The position numbers and the translations under genes were made by a program. Below the pieces are notes generated by a model. The model made no database searches and was not told the origin of the DNA. It worked only from the letters and a program-made list of their open reading frames with translations. DNA of 64,000 nucleotides from Spirometra erinaceieuropaei (Eukaryota; Platyhelminthes; Cestoda; Diphyllobothriidea; Diphyllobothriidae): NCBI GenBank assembly GCA_902702965.1, contig CACRXP010000397.1, positions 1-64,000 on the forward strand. The letters run 5' to 3'. The stretch's first letter is position 1. Each line of letters starts with the position of its first letter. Shown piece after piece: positions 23,501 to 35,400 of the stretch.

Positions 23501-26500
23501 GCATACAATATATCCTATCAAATGAGCAAAAGAAAACTTATTTTGTGCATGATTTTTATAAAATGTATTTTAATTTATAGGACTATTTAAAATCAAGGTG
23601 AAAAATGCATGCTACTTAAGTAATCATTTTTTGCCGAGTGTCGTTTCTGCAGGGGGTCAAAAAGAATTGCATCCAAAGGCCGACATCCTTCCGAGTCTAA
23701 AATGGTATAGGGTTATGCTACATGATAATCAGTATAACAACCCCACTTAAGAAATCCTTCCTAATCGGAAACGCATTCCAGAATTTTGGCCAACATTTCA
23801 TGAGATCGGTCACGCACTGTAGGCTCGTGGGGCGAGCTCAAGTGGTCTCCAATCGGTGTATGTTGCATTTTCCGAGGTTGTTGTTGCAGGGGCAGAGGTG
23901 CATTCAAGTGGCCTCATGGGCAGCTGAGGCTGTGTGGACGCAGGTGTGTTCGAGCTGAATTCGGTCGAGTGGCTTCAGGTCAGCGCGTCTGGAACAGTGA
24001 GTGCCACAGTACATCCCGACTAGATCGACAGCGGGATGTGGCGACGCTAGAGGAAATGCCCATGTCCAAAAAACATGCGTAACCAATCTGTCAATAATGT
24101 GAGCACGGCTCTCACTCCAGGTGGCATAAGCAGAAGTACAGGAGGAGAGGCGTTAGTGTGTGCCGTTGCCGAAGAGTTGGGGATTGATGCGCTAATTGCA
24201 TTAGGAGACAGCGGATATGGATAGGCATGAAGTAGATGGGATGGCGGTCAGTCGTGAAGGTGGCAGGAGTGCCGAAGGTAACAATCCAACAGTTGTGGAA
24301 GATTTTGACCAGCGTTGAACCCTCTATCTTGGGCAGAGGGACGACTCTCGGACACAGCGTGGAGCGGTTCACACAGTTGAGAAGATAAAAACAACCATTG
24401 GGCAGAGACAGGGACCGGCAGTGTCCAGACGGACGTGACTGGACCTTGTACCAGGGGCGGGGCAGGTGCTGATGGGAGTCTTGCTGTGCCGGTGAACTTT
24501 ACTCCACCAACAGCCAAGACATTCCCGTGTACAGGCTTGCAAGCCCTCGTGCATCGTAGAGTCCAGCGGAGACCCGCTCGTCGGTTGCTCAACTCCCAGG
24601 GCGAGAGAGGCTGTTCAAAAAGACTTTGTAGTGGAGGAATGACAGCACAAACGGACGGTGGGAGGCGGGTGAGATTTCGCTGAGAGTGGTGCCGTCGCCA
24701 GTAGTCAGTGGGAGGTCCTTGAGTCGGGATTCGGTGAGATCCTCGCTGCAATAAGAACCGATACGGCGTTGTTCGGCAGCCATCTCACCGACCTCGGCCC
24801 TGAGAGTGAGTCGAAGACGAGCAGTGACGGGCCTGGGTAGAACGTCAGCCGCCCCACTCAGCGACTCCTCGATATTGCGGATACTCGAAAAAAGTGGGAG
24901 GAAGAGTTCAGTTGACGGATCTTCTGAGGGTTCAGCCTGTCACAGTGCGATCTGATGATGAAATAAAGGGGCATGTGGCTCTTGAATACAATGAAGTCCC
25001 TATCCTCAAGAAAGTGTCGGAAATGTTTCACGGCAAAGTACGCAACAAGAATTTCCCGTCCAAATATACTATAACGAGATTCGGTAGGTGGTAACTTTCA
25101 GTAGAAAAAAGCCAGGGGTTTGGTCTGGCCTACGAGATACTGCCGAAGAACCGCACCGCCCCTACTAAAACGTCGGAAGCGTAAACCACTAGGTAGACTG
25201 TGCGTCGGGAGCAGAATGGGTCTGGAGGGTGTGTCGACCAGAGCAGTCTGCAAAAAGATCTAACGAACCTTTGCGACCCGAGAGGAGGGCCTGTCGAAGA
25301 CACACTTGGATGGATTGAGGACAACGTCGGATTGCCGGAGCCGGTCAAACGCCGATGCAAGGTACCGCATGTGCTTTTCGTCGATGGAGCTGGCCAATAA
25401 CAGGTCGTCAATACGAGCGTAGACAACGAATAGGTGGAAGAACACACTGTCTGGCAGGCGCATCCGCTTTTGTAGGCTCGTGGGCCAAGCTCAAGTGGTG
25501 GCCAGTCAGTGTGTGTTGCATTTGCCGAGGTGTGGTGCCTCAGTGGCTTTGGTTGTGGTTGCAGGAGAGAGGTGCGTTCAAGTGGCCTCATGGGCAGCTG
25601 CGATTGCGCGGACGCAGGTGTGCCCGAGCTGTCAGTCGTGGGACTTCAGGTCAGCGCGCCTGGAACGGCTCACTGCAAAAGGGTGAATGACCTTGAGGCA
25701 GCGAGGTCTTAACCAATGACGCCAGACCGGTCATGATAGCTGGCCGCCACAAAACTAATGTTTAAAGGCACTGCCCACCTACCGTTTCGTCTCGTTCCTG
25801 TGCTGTTTTTACGTACTCATGTAGTGGGATCCGGTCACTTATGTTAAAACTGGTCGAGCCAATAGGAAATGAGGACAAGTGAATTGCTGAATGTCATCGT
25901 TTCTCCTGTCTTTGATGGTCTACTTCTGATATCCTTTCCTTTACTTCCTGACTCTCTAGCAGTCGAATGACACCACGTCTATTGTCTTATGCTGGCATTC
26001 TATAAATGGCCCTCCACTTCACAATCCATTGCACCAACCAAATGATCTTTTCTGTGGTTATCTCGCCAGTATTCGCTTTTGCCCGTTTTCACCAATTCAT
26101 TTTTCCCCAACATTAAAAACTTGTTGTCTTTGTCCCATTTCCTCCAGATTCTGGCATTTCAATGGCCATTCTGCACACCGGAGCTGAATTCGCTGGACTT
26201 CATAGTCTTCGATACGCTCCACACGGCGACGTTCTCTTCATGTACGCGCCTAATCTCTGCCACCTTCAGACACTTCCCTGGATAGGTGAGCCCACTCCTC
26301 CTCAGGTTTATTCTTCATTCCAGATTTTGTAAATCTCAACAGGAATATGCCTTGTTCTACCCGTCCTCTAGGCATAGCGTAAGTGCGCAAAACCTGTCGC
26401 CAGACCCAGAGGCCGCATACCGAAAAAAACAGCTACTTTAAAAACTGCGTCGGCCAAACCATTCCTGATTGTGACCGACAGGCAGTTGGACATAAAACGA

Positions 26501-29500
26501 TGTTTATTTTCTACGTTCGCTGGGTATCCATGTTAAGTCCAGTTCTCTCTGACATAGGAACTTGCACGACTGTGGCGCCTGTAAGAATGTGGCTGGGGGT
26601 GGGGGGGGGGACAAGGTCTACTTACTCATCGTACCTACGCATCTCCTGTCGTCCTTGTAGCTGTACCTCCAATAACTGTTACTTTTTAAAGGCTGAAGGG
26701 TCACCTGTTTTGGCACCAATGTGAAGGAGGAGTGCATGAAAATATGCGCGTTCAGGAAGCGTCCACTCCAAAAGACAAGGGCGGACAGTCATACATCGAG
26801 AAAAGTATTATGTGTAGAAGGAGGCCACTGACAAACACAAGGGGAACTGGAATGGCCATCTCTGGCTTATTAGCTGTCATCAGTCGGCCACGGCCAACGT
26901 CAGATGTGGAGCATCAGATTCAAACCCGCGTTCTGTTGGCCAAAAATCCAACCCTTTAACCACTGAGCCACGGGCTCGTTGTCCTGTCGGTCGCAATGGT
27001 GTATATTAACTATGGTAGAGGACGCTCGCTGATCGCACTGCGGGACCTACTCGGTTCTTGGTGCCTTGGAGCTCGATCTGAAGCCTCATATGAAGCCGAA
27101 CAATTACTAGTATTATATGCAGAAGGCAACCACCGACAGACACCAGGGAGATTGAAATGGCCATTTCTGGCTTATAAGTCGTCATCGGCCGACTATACCC
27201 AACTCCAGGTTCGCAATTCCCCGAGTTCGGACTCGCGTTCTGTTGGTTAGAAATCAACGCTCTAGTCACAAGAGGACGAGTATGTCCCGTAATGCGATAG
27301 GTGAGCGCCCTCTACCGAAATCGAGGAAAGTAAGTTCCTTGGAGAGCATTTGATCCTAGGAAAATGAAGAGCTCACCGGATCGAGGGACTTGTTTGGCTG
27401 ACATTTCGAAGAGCTGGGGCGGCTCTTTATTGTCAAAGCGTCTAGTGAAAAAATCGATTAGAATTTTGAATATACAGTCGGATTAGTTGGCCTTGGACTG
27501 ATCGATTTTTCTACTTTCACTGCCTTGGCCTATTGGCCGTCGCCTGTGGGTGTTGGTGGCCTCCTGTATTATGTGTCGTCACCTCAATTGGGGTTAGTTG
27601 CGTTTGCGTCCCCCTTTTGGGTGAATTGGTCGACAGGCCGTGTTTGCTCGGTAGTCTTAGGCTCCGTATGACTGTCTGGTCGTCGTCACGGCGTATGTAT
27701 TGACGTAGGACTTTGTAGGCCGAAGGAAGGTCTAGATGCCTGTTGATGGAGTTGGCATCTGAGTACCAAGCCTCAAGTGTGAGACGCTCTGTCCTTGAGG
27801 TGCCCCTGCCTAAGAAGGCTACTGTTACCAGTTTCCCCGATGTGGGCCGCAAGCTGTAAATTTTGGTCTAGTCTCCGAGTTGCCAGTTTGTGCTCATGAA
27901 GCGGGTCTGCAAGTTCCGTCCGGTTTCCCCAATGTAGTTGCAGTCTCCATCGTTACAAAGTATTTGATAGACAACTGCTGAGGTTTCAGTGGGTGGCAGT
28001 ATGTCTTTGGGTTGCATCAAACGGCGACGAATTGTTTTCTGGGGTCGATGGACAATGCCTACCCTGGCGGGTTGTAACAGTCGTGAAGTCGCCTCAGAGA
28101 CTCCCTTAATGTAAGGAATAGCCCTCCAGACTCCGGGGGTACTTGCTGTTGAAGTGTAGTATTTGTCTTATGTTGGTGGATTTTCTGAAAACGGTAGTTT
28201 GTAATTGCCCAAGTTGCACGCCGACGCATAAGGACATCGAGGAAGGGAAGTTGGTTGTTTGTTTCGGTCTCCATTGTGAATTGGATATTCGGGTCAACGG
28301 AGTTCAGTAACTTTTTAAGGTGCTCCACGTCAGATGATTTGGCAATGGCGAAGGTGTCGTGGACGTGACGAGCCCAGAACTTTGGTTGATACTTGGTGAA
28401 CATCAAGTGTTCTATCTGTTGAAGAACCACTTTAGCAATCAGCCCTGATTTTTCCTCAGATTATCGACCCGGATCTTTTACTTTTGCTAACCTGAGTATT
28501 TGATCCACTGAACGGAGACTAGCACCAATGGATAAAGGAACAGAGTAAGAGATTTTCAGCTTTCTGCATTTTTCCACCGCACTTCGATTGTGCGCGTCCT
28601 TAGCCGAGAACAGGGGCCGCGCCGTCTGACAGTGCACGCGGGATGTGTGATCTGCAGGCGGCAAACGGATATGTCGGTCCACGAAGACACTGTCCGAGTA
28701 TCAGGCCTTTAGCAGCTGTCTCACTGTCTTCGTGCTCACCACCCCAAGTTGCTGATCTCCCCTGTGTATGACCACGAGTTTGGAGGTCTGACTCACGCGG
28801 ATAATGGCGCCAATCGGCAAGACACTAATGACACAGCTGCTCTGGAAAGTTTGGAGCACGGGCAGCGACCCTGTGAGCCAATATATCGATTTTTACCCTG
28901 CAGATCACACGTCGCGCGCGCTGCCAGGCTTCACGATACCTTTTCCGGTCAAGAACGTACGCGCCCGACCTGCGGTGAGAAAAAACAAAATTCTGAAAAT
29001 TTTCTTGCTCTACCGCTTGCTTGTTCTGGTTATTGGTCTCCAAAAGCGCAGACGAATGTAATGACCCTTCTGATGATCGAATACTCTCCGTCTACTCAAC
29101 TAGAGCCTGGGACTCGCACATTTGCCTCTATTCGCGAAAAAAGTAGCTAATTTTTGCCAGCATCCTGCTTGTGCTGGCCTTATAACCCAGAGAAGGAGGT
29201 TAGCACCGAGTTCGGAGTTTCAGAATAATCTATCCCTTCTCGTCCGAGGCTAAACATTCCGTTCGATTCCGCTAATCAGAAAGGAAGGCCCATTACTCGT
29301 CTCACAATTAGACCAGGTAGGTAAATGGTAATGCCAGGTGAACGAGTCAGCAATTCTATTTAGATCCCCTTGACCTCTTCCTCCCCTGCATTAAGTGACT
29401 CGTGTCAACTTCTGTGAATTCGAATGTCCTTGTTGTTTTCCGTACTGACTACCGTTACTGACTGCAGGTTCGGATCGTTAAACAATCCGACCAGACACTT

Positions 29501-32353
29501 AGCGTCTATGGTAATACCATTCGGAAGTAGTGCAAGAGACTCCAATCAGCAACCATCAAGCCCTTTTAAACCGCCCACACTGCTTCCCCCCCCCTCCCCC
29601 ACATATCCAGACATCTCATAGGCCTATTCGATCATGCGCGAATTGCTGAATTTTGCATTCCCCAAAAATATTCAGACTGCGAGAACAGTAGTCGTCCTTG
29701 ATCGCGATTAGCAACTTCCCAGTATTGCTCAGCGTTGTTGTATGGAATTTTAGGTGTACGAACCATCTTGTGGGAATTGCCCGTCCTGGTATTTTTTGAA
29801 ATCACAAGTTAACTCTGGCCTACGCGCGCAGCTGGGCCGATCCTTTAAGTCTAGTCAAATAGGAACTTGTTAGACAAATTTTCGGCGAGGATTGGATTTG
29901 TAAGCTCATTGAGTAAATTGAGCCCACGGCTCCTGTAATACGAGAAGGATGTTAATATTAATTTTGGCAGTAGGGTAGACGGGCGCGGCAATCAACAAAG
30001 TCTGTGGGAGGCATAAAGAAAACTCACATTTTTGTCATACGCTTGCTTTGTTACTCCAACGGGGCACAATTTACAATATGCGAAGTGGTGGACGTGTAAA
30101 CGGACAGAAAACAGGTAATACAGCGTTATTGGTTGGAGGGGGCCGGGCTAAGTAAGATGGGAGGCGGCAGGCAAACTTTACCCTGACCTTAACCCCAGCC
30201 CTAGCACTTTTTCCATCCCTAATCTTTAACTTAACCCTTATCTTAACCCTGAATTTAACCATTTTGGCCTTAGCCGGAAACTTAACCCTAGTATAACATA
30301 CCTACTTTAGATGGTCTAAGTTCAGCGAATATTCCCATGTTACAATTGAAAAGTCAATTTGGCGAACACGTGTTTTCAGTACCTCTTCATCAGGCCAAAA
30401 CAGATACAAAGAAGTTAAAGTTATGCGAATTATATGACTTATAAATGATTCGGGGACAATTAACATCCATCGTTCCCACGCCACTCGCATGACGAGGCGT
30501 GCTATGGCGTGGTCGGCGTGTCGTGGTCATTGGGTTAAGAGGGCGAGGAAGAGGGGGGCCATAGGCTGTGAGTATGTCGGGTACCTTGTGCACACACCCT
30601 GGCATCAGGAGGTTGGGGTCGGCGTCGGCCACGGAAGAGGTACTGAAAACACGTGTTCGCCAAATTGACTTTTAAATACCTACTTTAATCAAATCAGTAA
30701 GTATGCTATACTAGCAACAAATAAGTACCTGCACATTCCGTCTTCGCTAAATCTACTGAATCAGAGGTGTCGCTTACAAGACCTGTTTGCCTTACCCAAC
30801 AATTTTGCCCAATTTGCCGGCCTCGCAGTTATAGAAACGTCGGCATTCCGGCAGTGTCCTTTAATGTGTCATCCAGAGGGAGCAAACTTTCTTATACGAT
30901 CGGACAGGTTCGTTTTTGGATGTTGTGATGTCGACATTTGAGTAATACGTCCGTCTTTTTCTAGACAATGGCGCCAACTCGGTAATCCTTGATGAGGAGG
31001 CCAACAAGAAGGTCGAAGCTACGCTGGTTATCAAGATCTTGACACCCATCGACTATCGAAAGTGTGGTAAGCCTCAGATTTCTTTATTACTATTGGCTTC
31101 TTTATCAAGCTTCACATAGTTTCGTTTTCGACGTGATCAAAGAAAAGTTTCGACAACTTGACCTTACACCTGTTCGTATTTTAACAGAATATGTCTACCT
31201 ACTTTTTGTTAGTAGATTTTAATACTGATATTTTGTCAGGCAATAACGACTCAATCTGCCATACCGCGTGCGATCCTCTGTACGGCTGTTGGGGCCCCCG
31301 GCGGGAGGACTGTGTTCGCTGCAGGGGCATGGTCATCAACAGTACCATCTGCGTGACCTCCTGTTCCGACTTACCCGGCTTCTACGAACCAAACGAGAGT
31401 CCTGTCTTAACTGGAGCCAGCGGATCAAGCAGAGTTAACCCGCTCACACTGAGGCTCTCTCTGGCAAAACTAGCTGCTGGGAATCCAACCAATGCGCAGG
31501 CATTAGAAAGCACAGGAATGCCTAAAGCTGACCGATTCTGTGCTGCCTGTCACCCAGAGTGCCGCGATGCGTGCAGTGGTCCGGGGGCCGACCAGTGTAT
31601 CGGGGGCTGCAAGCACGCTAGGGTAAGATGTTTTCCTCGAAGCACCAGTGGCATGAATTATTTTCGTCAAGTGTAGAATCACTGTGTAAGCACGGACGCA
31701 TTTCTTCTCTGGTGTCCTTTATAGCTTAGCCCGTTGTATCTGCTTCCTTGACTGAACGACTTAACAGTACAAATATTGTACCTGTTATGCACATGTTGGG
31801 ATAAAATCTGTGAAACAAATGCTGTTGTATTGTTCCATGTTAGGTCAGAAGTACCTGAAGTCACTAGAATAAAGTCAGGTAGCGTTGAACGTCTTATCAG
31901 TATCAATATCAGTTTATTAAGGCAAATATAGGCGAGCGCCTTTGAACTCCCTATTGGTTACAAGTTGTCGGAGAAAAACATTGATAGGTGGGAAGGTGAA
32001 AAAGGGATTTTGTACATACTCGCGGACAGCTGACAGCTAGTCAAAAAGGAGTAATCCTTAACGGAGTAAAATGTTGGGTTGGATACCAGTGTCGCAACAC
32101 TCCGTTACTGATGCTATTATTATTGCAGTTAGTTACCCATACTGTAAGCGTTGGTAGAGTAGCATTGGCAGCCGTGGTGGCGGTGGTAGTAGTAGTACTA
32201 ATAGTAGGATTATTAGTAGTATTCGCCGTATCAGTGGTGGTAGACGAGGGAAAAAGTTTTCTTCAGTGTTGCGACACTGTATTCCCGCCAGTGGTAGTAG
32301 TATTAGTAGTAACAGCGGTAGTAGTGGTAGTAGTAGCAGTAGTAGTGGTGGTG

Positions 32354-32412
<59 letters not shown>

Positions 32413-32414
32413 GA

Positions 32415-32448
<34 letters not shown>

Positions 32449-35400
32449 CCGCCCGTAAGACAGGCTGGTGGGGGAATAGACAATTCTAAGTGATGCGACA
32501 CTGTATTCCCGCCAAATGTTGATTTTTTAAACTGAAAAATGAACGTTCAAAAATTATATTTTTGATTGGCGACCACCTTACAAGGGATTTTTACCGCTTA
32601 GTTAAACTTCCCTCAGATGACTAGCTGTTCCCTTGCAGCTAAGATCAGGGGCCACTCTTCATTAATATGATAAATTTGAGAATTAAGAGTTAGGTATGCA
32701 TATTCAACAAACCTTCCGTGGTAATCACAGTTTGTTACTGGAAGAGGGAGTGGCAATGTTTGGAGGAAGAATATGCGATCGTTGGAACAAAAGAGTTAGT
32801 GGCCCGACGTTTCGGATTCTCATTCGAACCCATCATCAGAGACGGTCGCAGGTTAGGACGAAAGAATTCTTTCGGCAGCAGAACCTGCGCGTGTTTTTGC
32901 CCATGAATATCTGGTCAGTCAGAAAGAGCGAAAGAGGTTAGAATTGATGATGAGCGACTTTTCATCCTACAATGGAACTTGCTGTCCCATTGCTTAGACG
33001 TGGTACAGTCAGCCCTGTGGTTCTGTCTCCTTACCCTCAGCACATGGGTCGGCTCAGCGGTTTACCTTAAGTTGAACCCCCATACTCAGCTGCATTTGCC
33101 TAGGAACTACGTCAGGTGGGTTTGTTCGAGAGAAGTGATTCCACGGGAAGCTCTTAAAGTCTAGTAGCTCCACTGTGGGGAAACTGGTCATTTGTAGGCA
33201 TGTGTCAGATAAGAACGACCTCACCTCAGAGGTTTTCCCACGATTCTCCCCGCGGTCAGACACGGGTATAGAACCCCTTTATTTTGGGGACCTTGAGGTA
33301 ATTTCACTGGTGACTAGGGTTAGGGTTAAAATTAGAGTTAAGGTTGAGATTTGGGTTAGGGTAGGGTAGGGTTAGAGGTAAAGTTCAGGTTAGGCTTAGC
33401 TTTGGAGCTGTGACACGGGAATAGGTACCATTCATGAAATTTTACGCAAGAGTGGGGGGCGGAGTTGTTCCTATTTCAGTGCCTTATCCTTACCACCCCC
33501 GGATCTAATATTGAGCTCCTGTTCAGGATCCAAGAGCATGGTTCAACTTACCTGTCGGACACTAGCATTTGAACTTGGACGGACGTTCAAAATCTGAGTC
33601 ACTGTCCTTTGCTACCTGATTACACGACCCCAACCAACAACATCTTCCCGCGTGTAGAAACTGACCGTGACAACAAAGTGAGCCTTGAGACAATAACTGA
33701 CACAATAAGAGGATCTGTCACCCGCACATTTCACTTTTGTTGTATCGAGTTTTCAGACTCTCTGAGAAGAATTCGTCATCAGAGGGGCTGTAGTACTACT
33801 AGACAGTTGCAATTTCTATGAAATTCGACCCCTCCTGCCGCTGTTTGACGACATCAAATGTCCAGCTTTTATTGTCAGTGTGGTCACGTGCTAGTCGATA
33901 ATGTTCTACCAGCACTGGCTCTCGCTCGCTTCCCTCCTCTTTCCGCCACTGCACAAGCCGACGCTATGATGCAACTGGTTGTTGCTGATAGCCCCTACGC
34001 CTAAAATTTCCGTCGCTCACCTGTTCACAAGCATCAGCGGGCAGTCAAGTCGTCAATCCTTGAAATTTCATCACCCGGGTTGAGAGTTGGTGGGGTGATT
34101 TATCGACCATCTGGCTCATCGTAACTGGCGTTTTCGCCTGCACTCTCGCCGCATGGCTAACTATCTTGCAAGGCGCAGTCTCACCTGCAAGCAAGTGAGC
34201 GACCACCACGACCATTACGTGAACCCACCGCTGACACCCCTACACCCCGGTCTCACCATAGAACATGGGAGAGGGCACGTCATCGCACTTCAGTGTCTTT
34301 TGGAGATACCAGAGTATTAAGCAATTATTACTTATAGTTATCCTCTCCTTCCAAAGGGCTTTCGTGTCTGACATAGCTGTACTGCGTTGTTTTTTCAACA
34401 TCAACGTCTTTTCGTGCTTTCGACCACACAGGCAGCATCAAGAGGAATTAGATGCGCTCTATGGCCTTTAAAAGCACAGACTAACTGTTCCGCCAAAATA
34501 GCAATAATTACACAACGATTTCATTGGTCTTCTAAATGCCCTCTTTAGGGCGACATTAGGCAGACTACTTACCATAATTTCCTGTTCACCTCAGGAAGGA
34601 AACGAGTGTGTTGAAAAGTGTTCATATACTACTTTTCTGGATCCCGAACGCCGCCTGTGTGTCCCTTGTCAAAACCACTGTCACAAGCGGACTGTAACTG
34701 GACTTCCACGGTGCACCGGTCCTGGACACCATCCTGGTCCAGGGGGCTGCAACAAATGCGAGAAGTTTCTCGACTTTTCTACGCTGGAGATGCACGAAAA
34801 AGGCAAGAACCAACAGACCCTTTTCATGTGCTTGTTAAATACTACTTAGAAGTAGAGACTCACCTTCCTGTCCTCCCGTTTAAAAAGCAGAAAGACCCCA
34901 TAACGGAGCGTTGCTCTGCATGCGTGGTCCCTGTCCCATGGGAACGTTTCACACGCTGGAAACCATTCGAGCGGACTCCAAGCTCGCGCCGTTCACTGAG
35001 GACTTTACTAGTGTCGTCCCAGTCTGTCGGTCCTGTCACAGACTGTGCAGTCGCTGCTCTGGTTACAGTCAGCTGCGCGGCAATAAAACAACCCCCGGCT
35101 GCCAGGAGTGTATCGGCTACTGGTTCGAGGACGTTTGTGTCGAAGAGTGTCCTGAAGGTACTTTCTCCCTCGTTAGATTTGAAAAATTCGCCTTCCTCGT
35201 GTCCGGCCGGGCTTACTTCTCTGCTTTACTTGTACTTCATTCAGATGCCACATTTCAAGTATCACTGGTTGAAGACTTGAAGCTCCTGGATGTGTTCAGT
35301 CCCCCGAAGAAGCAACTGTCACAGCACGGCCTTCTCCTCCTGGGTCCCGAAAAAACCAGGCAATCAGTACTTTGGACCCGGCACATAGACGGTGTGTGTC

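Noticed and set aside
32111..32501. poly-Val, poly-Leu and poly-Ser proteins
   Set aside because: All come from a GTA/GTG microsatellite read in different frames.
33305..33400. telomere or chromosome end
   Set aside because: The TTAGGG-like units are imperfect, short and flanked by dispersed repeat sequence in several places.
33760..33800. another active hammerhead
   Set aside because: CTGATGA and GAAA can be found on the minus strand, but stem II does not pair convincingly and the cleavage site is unclear.
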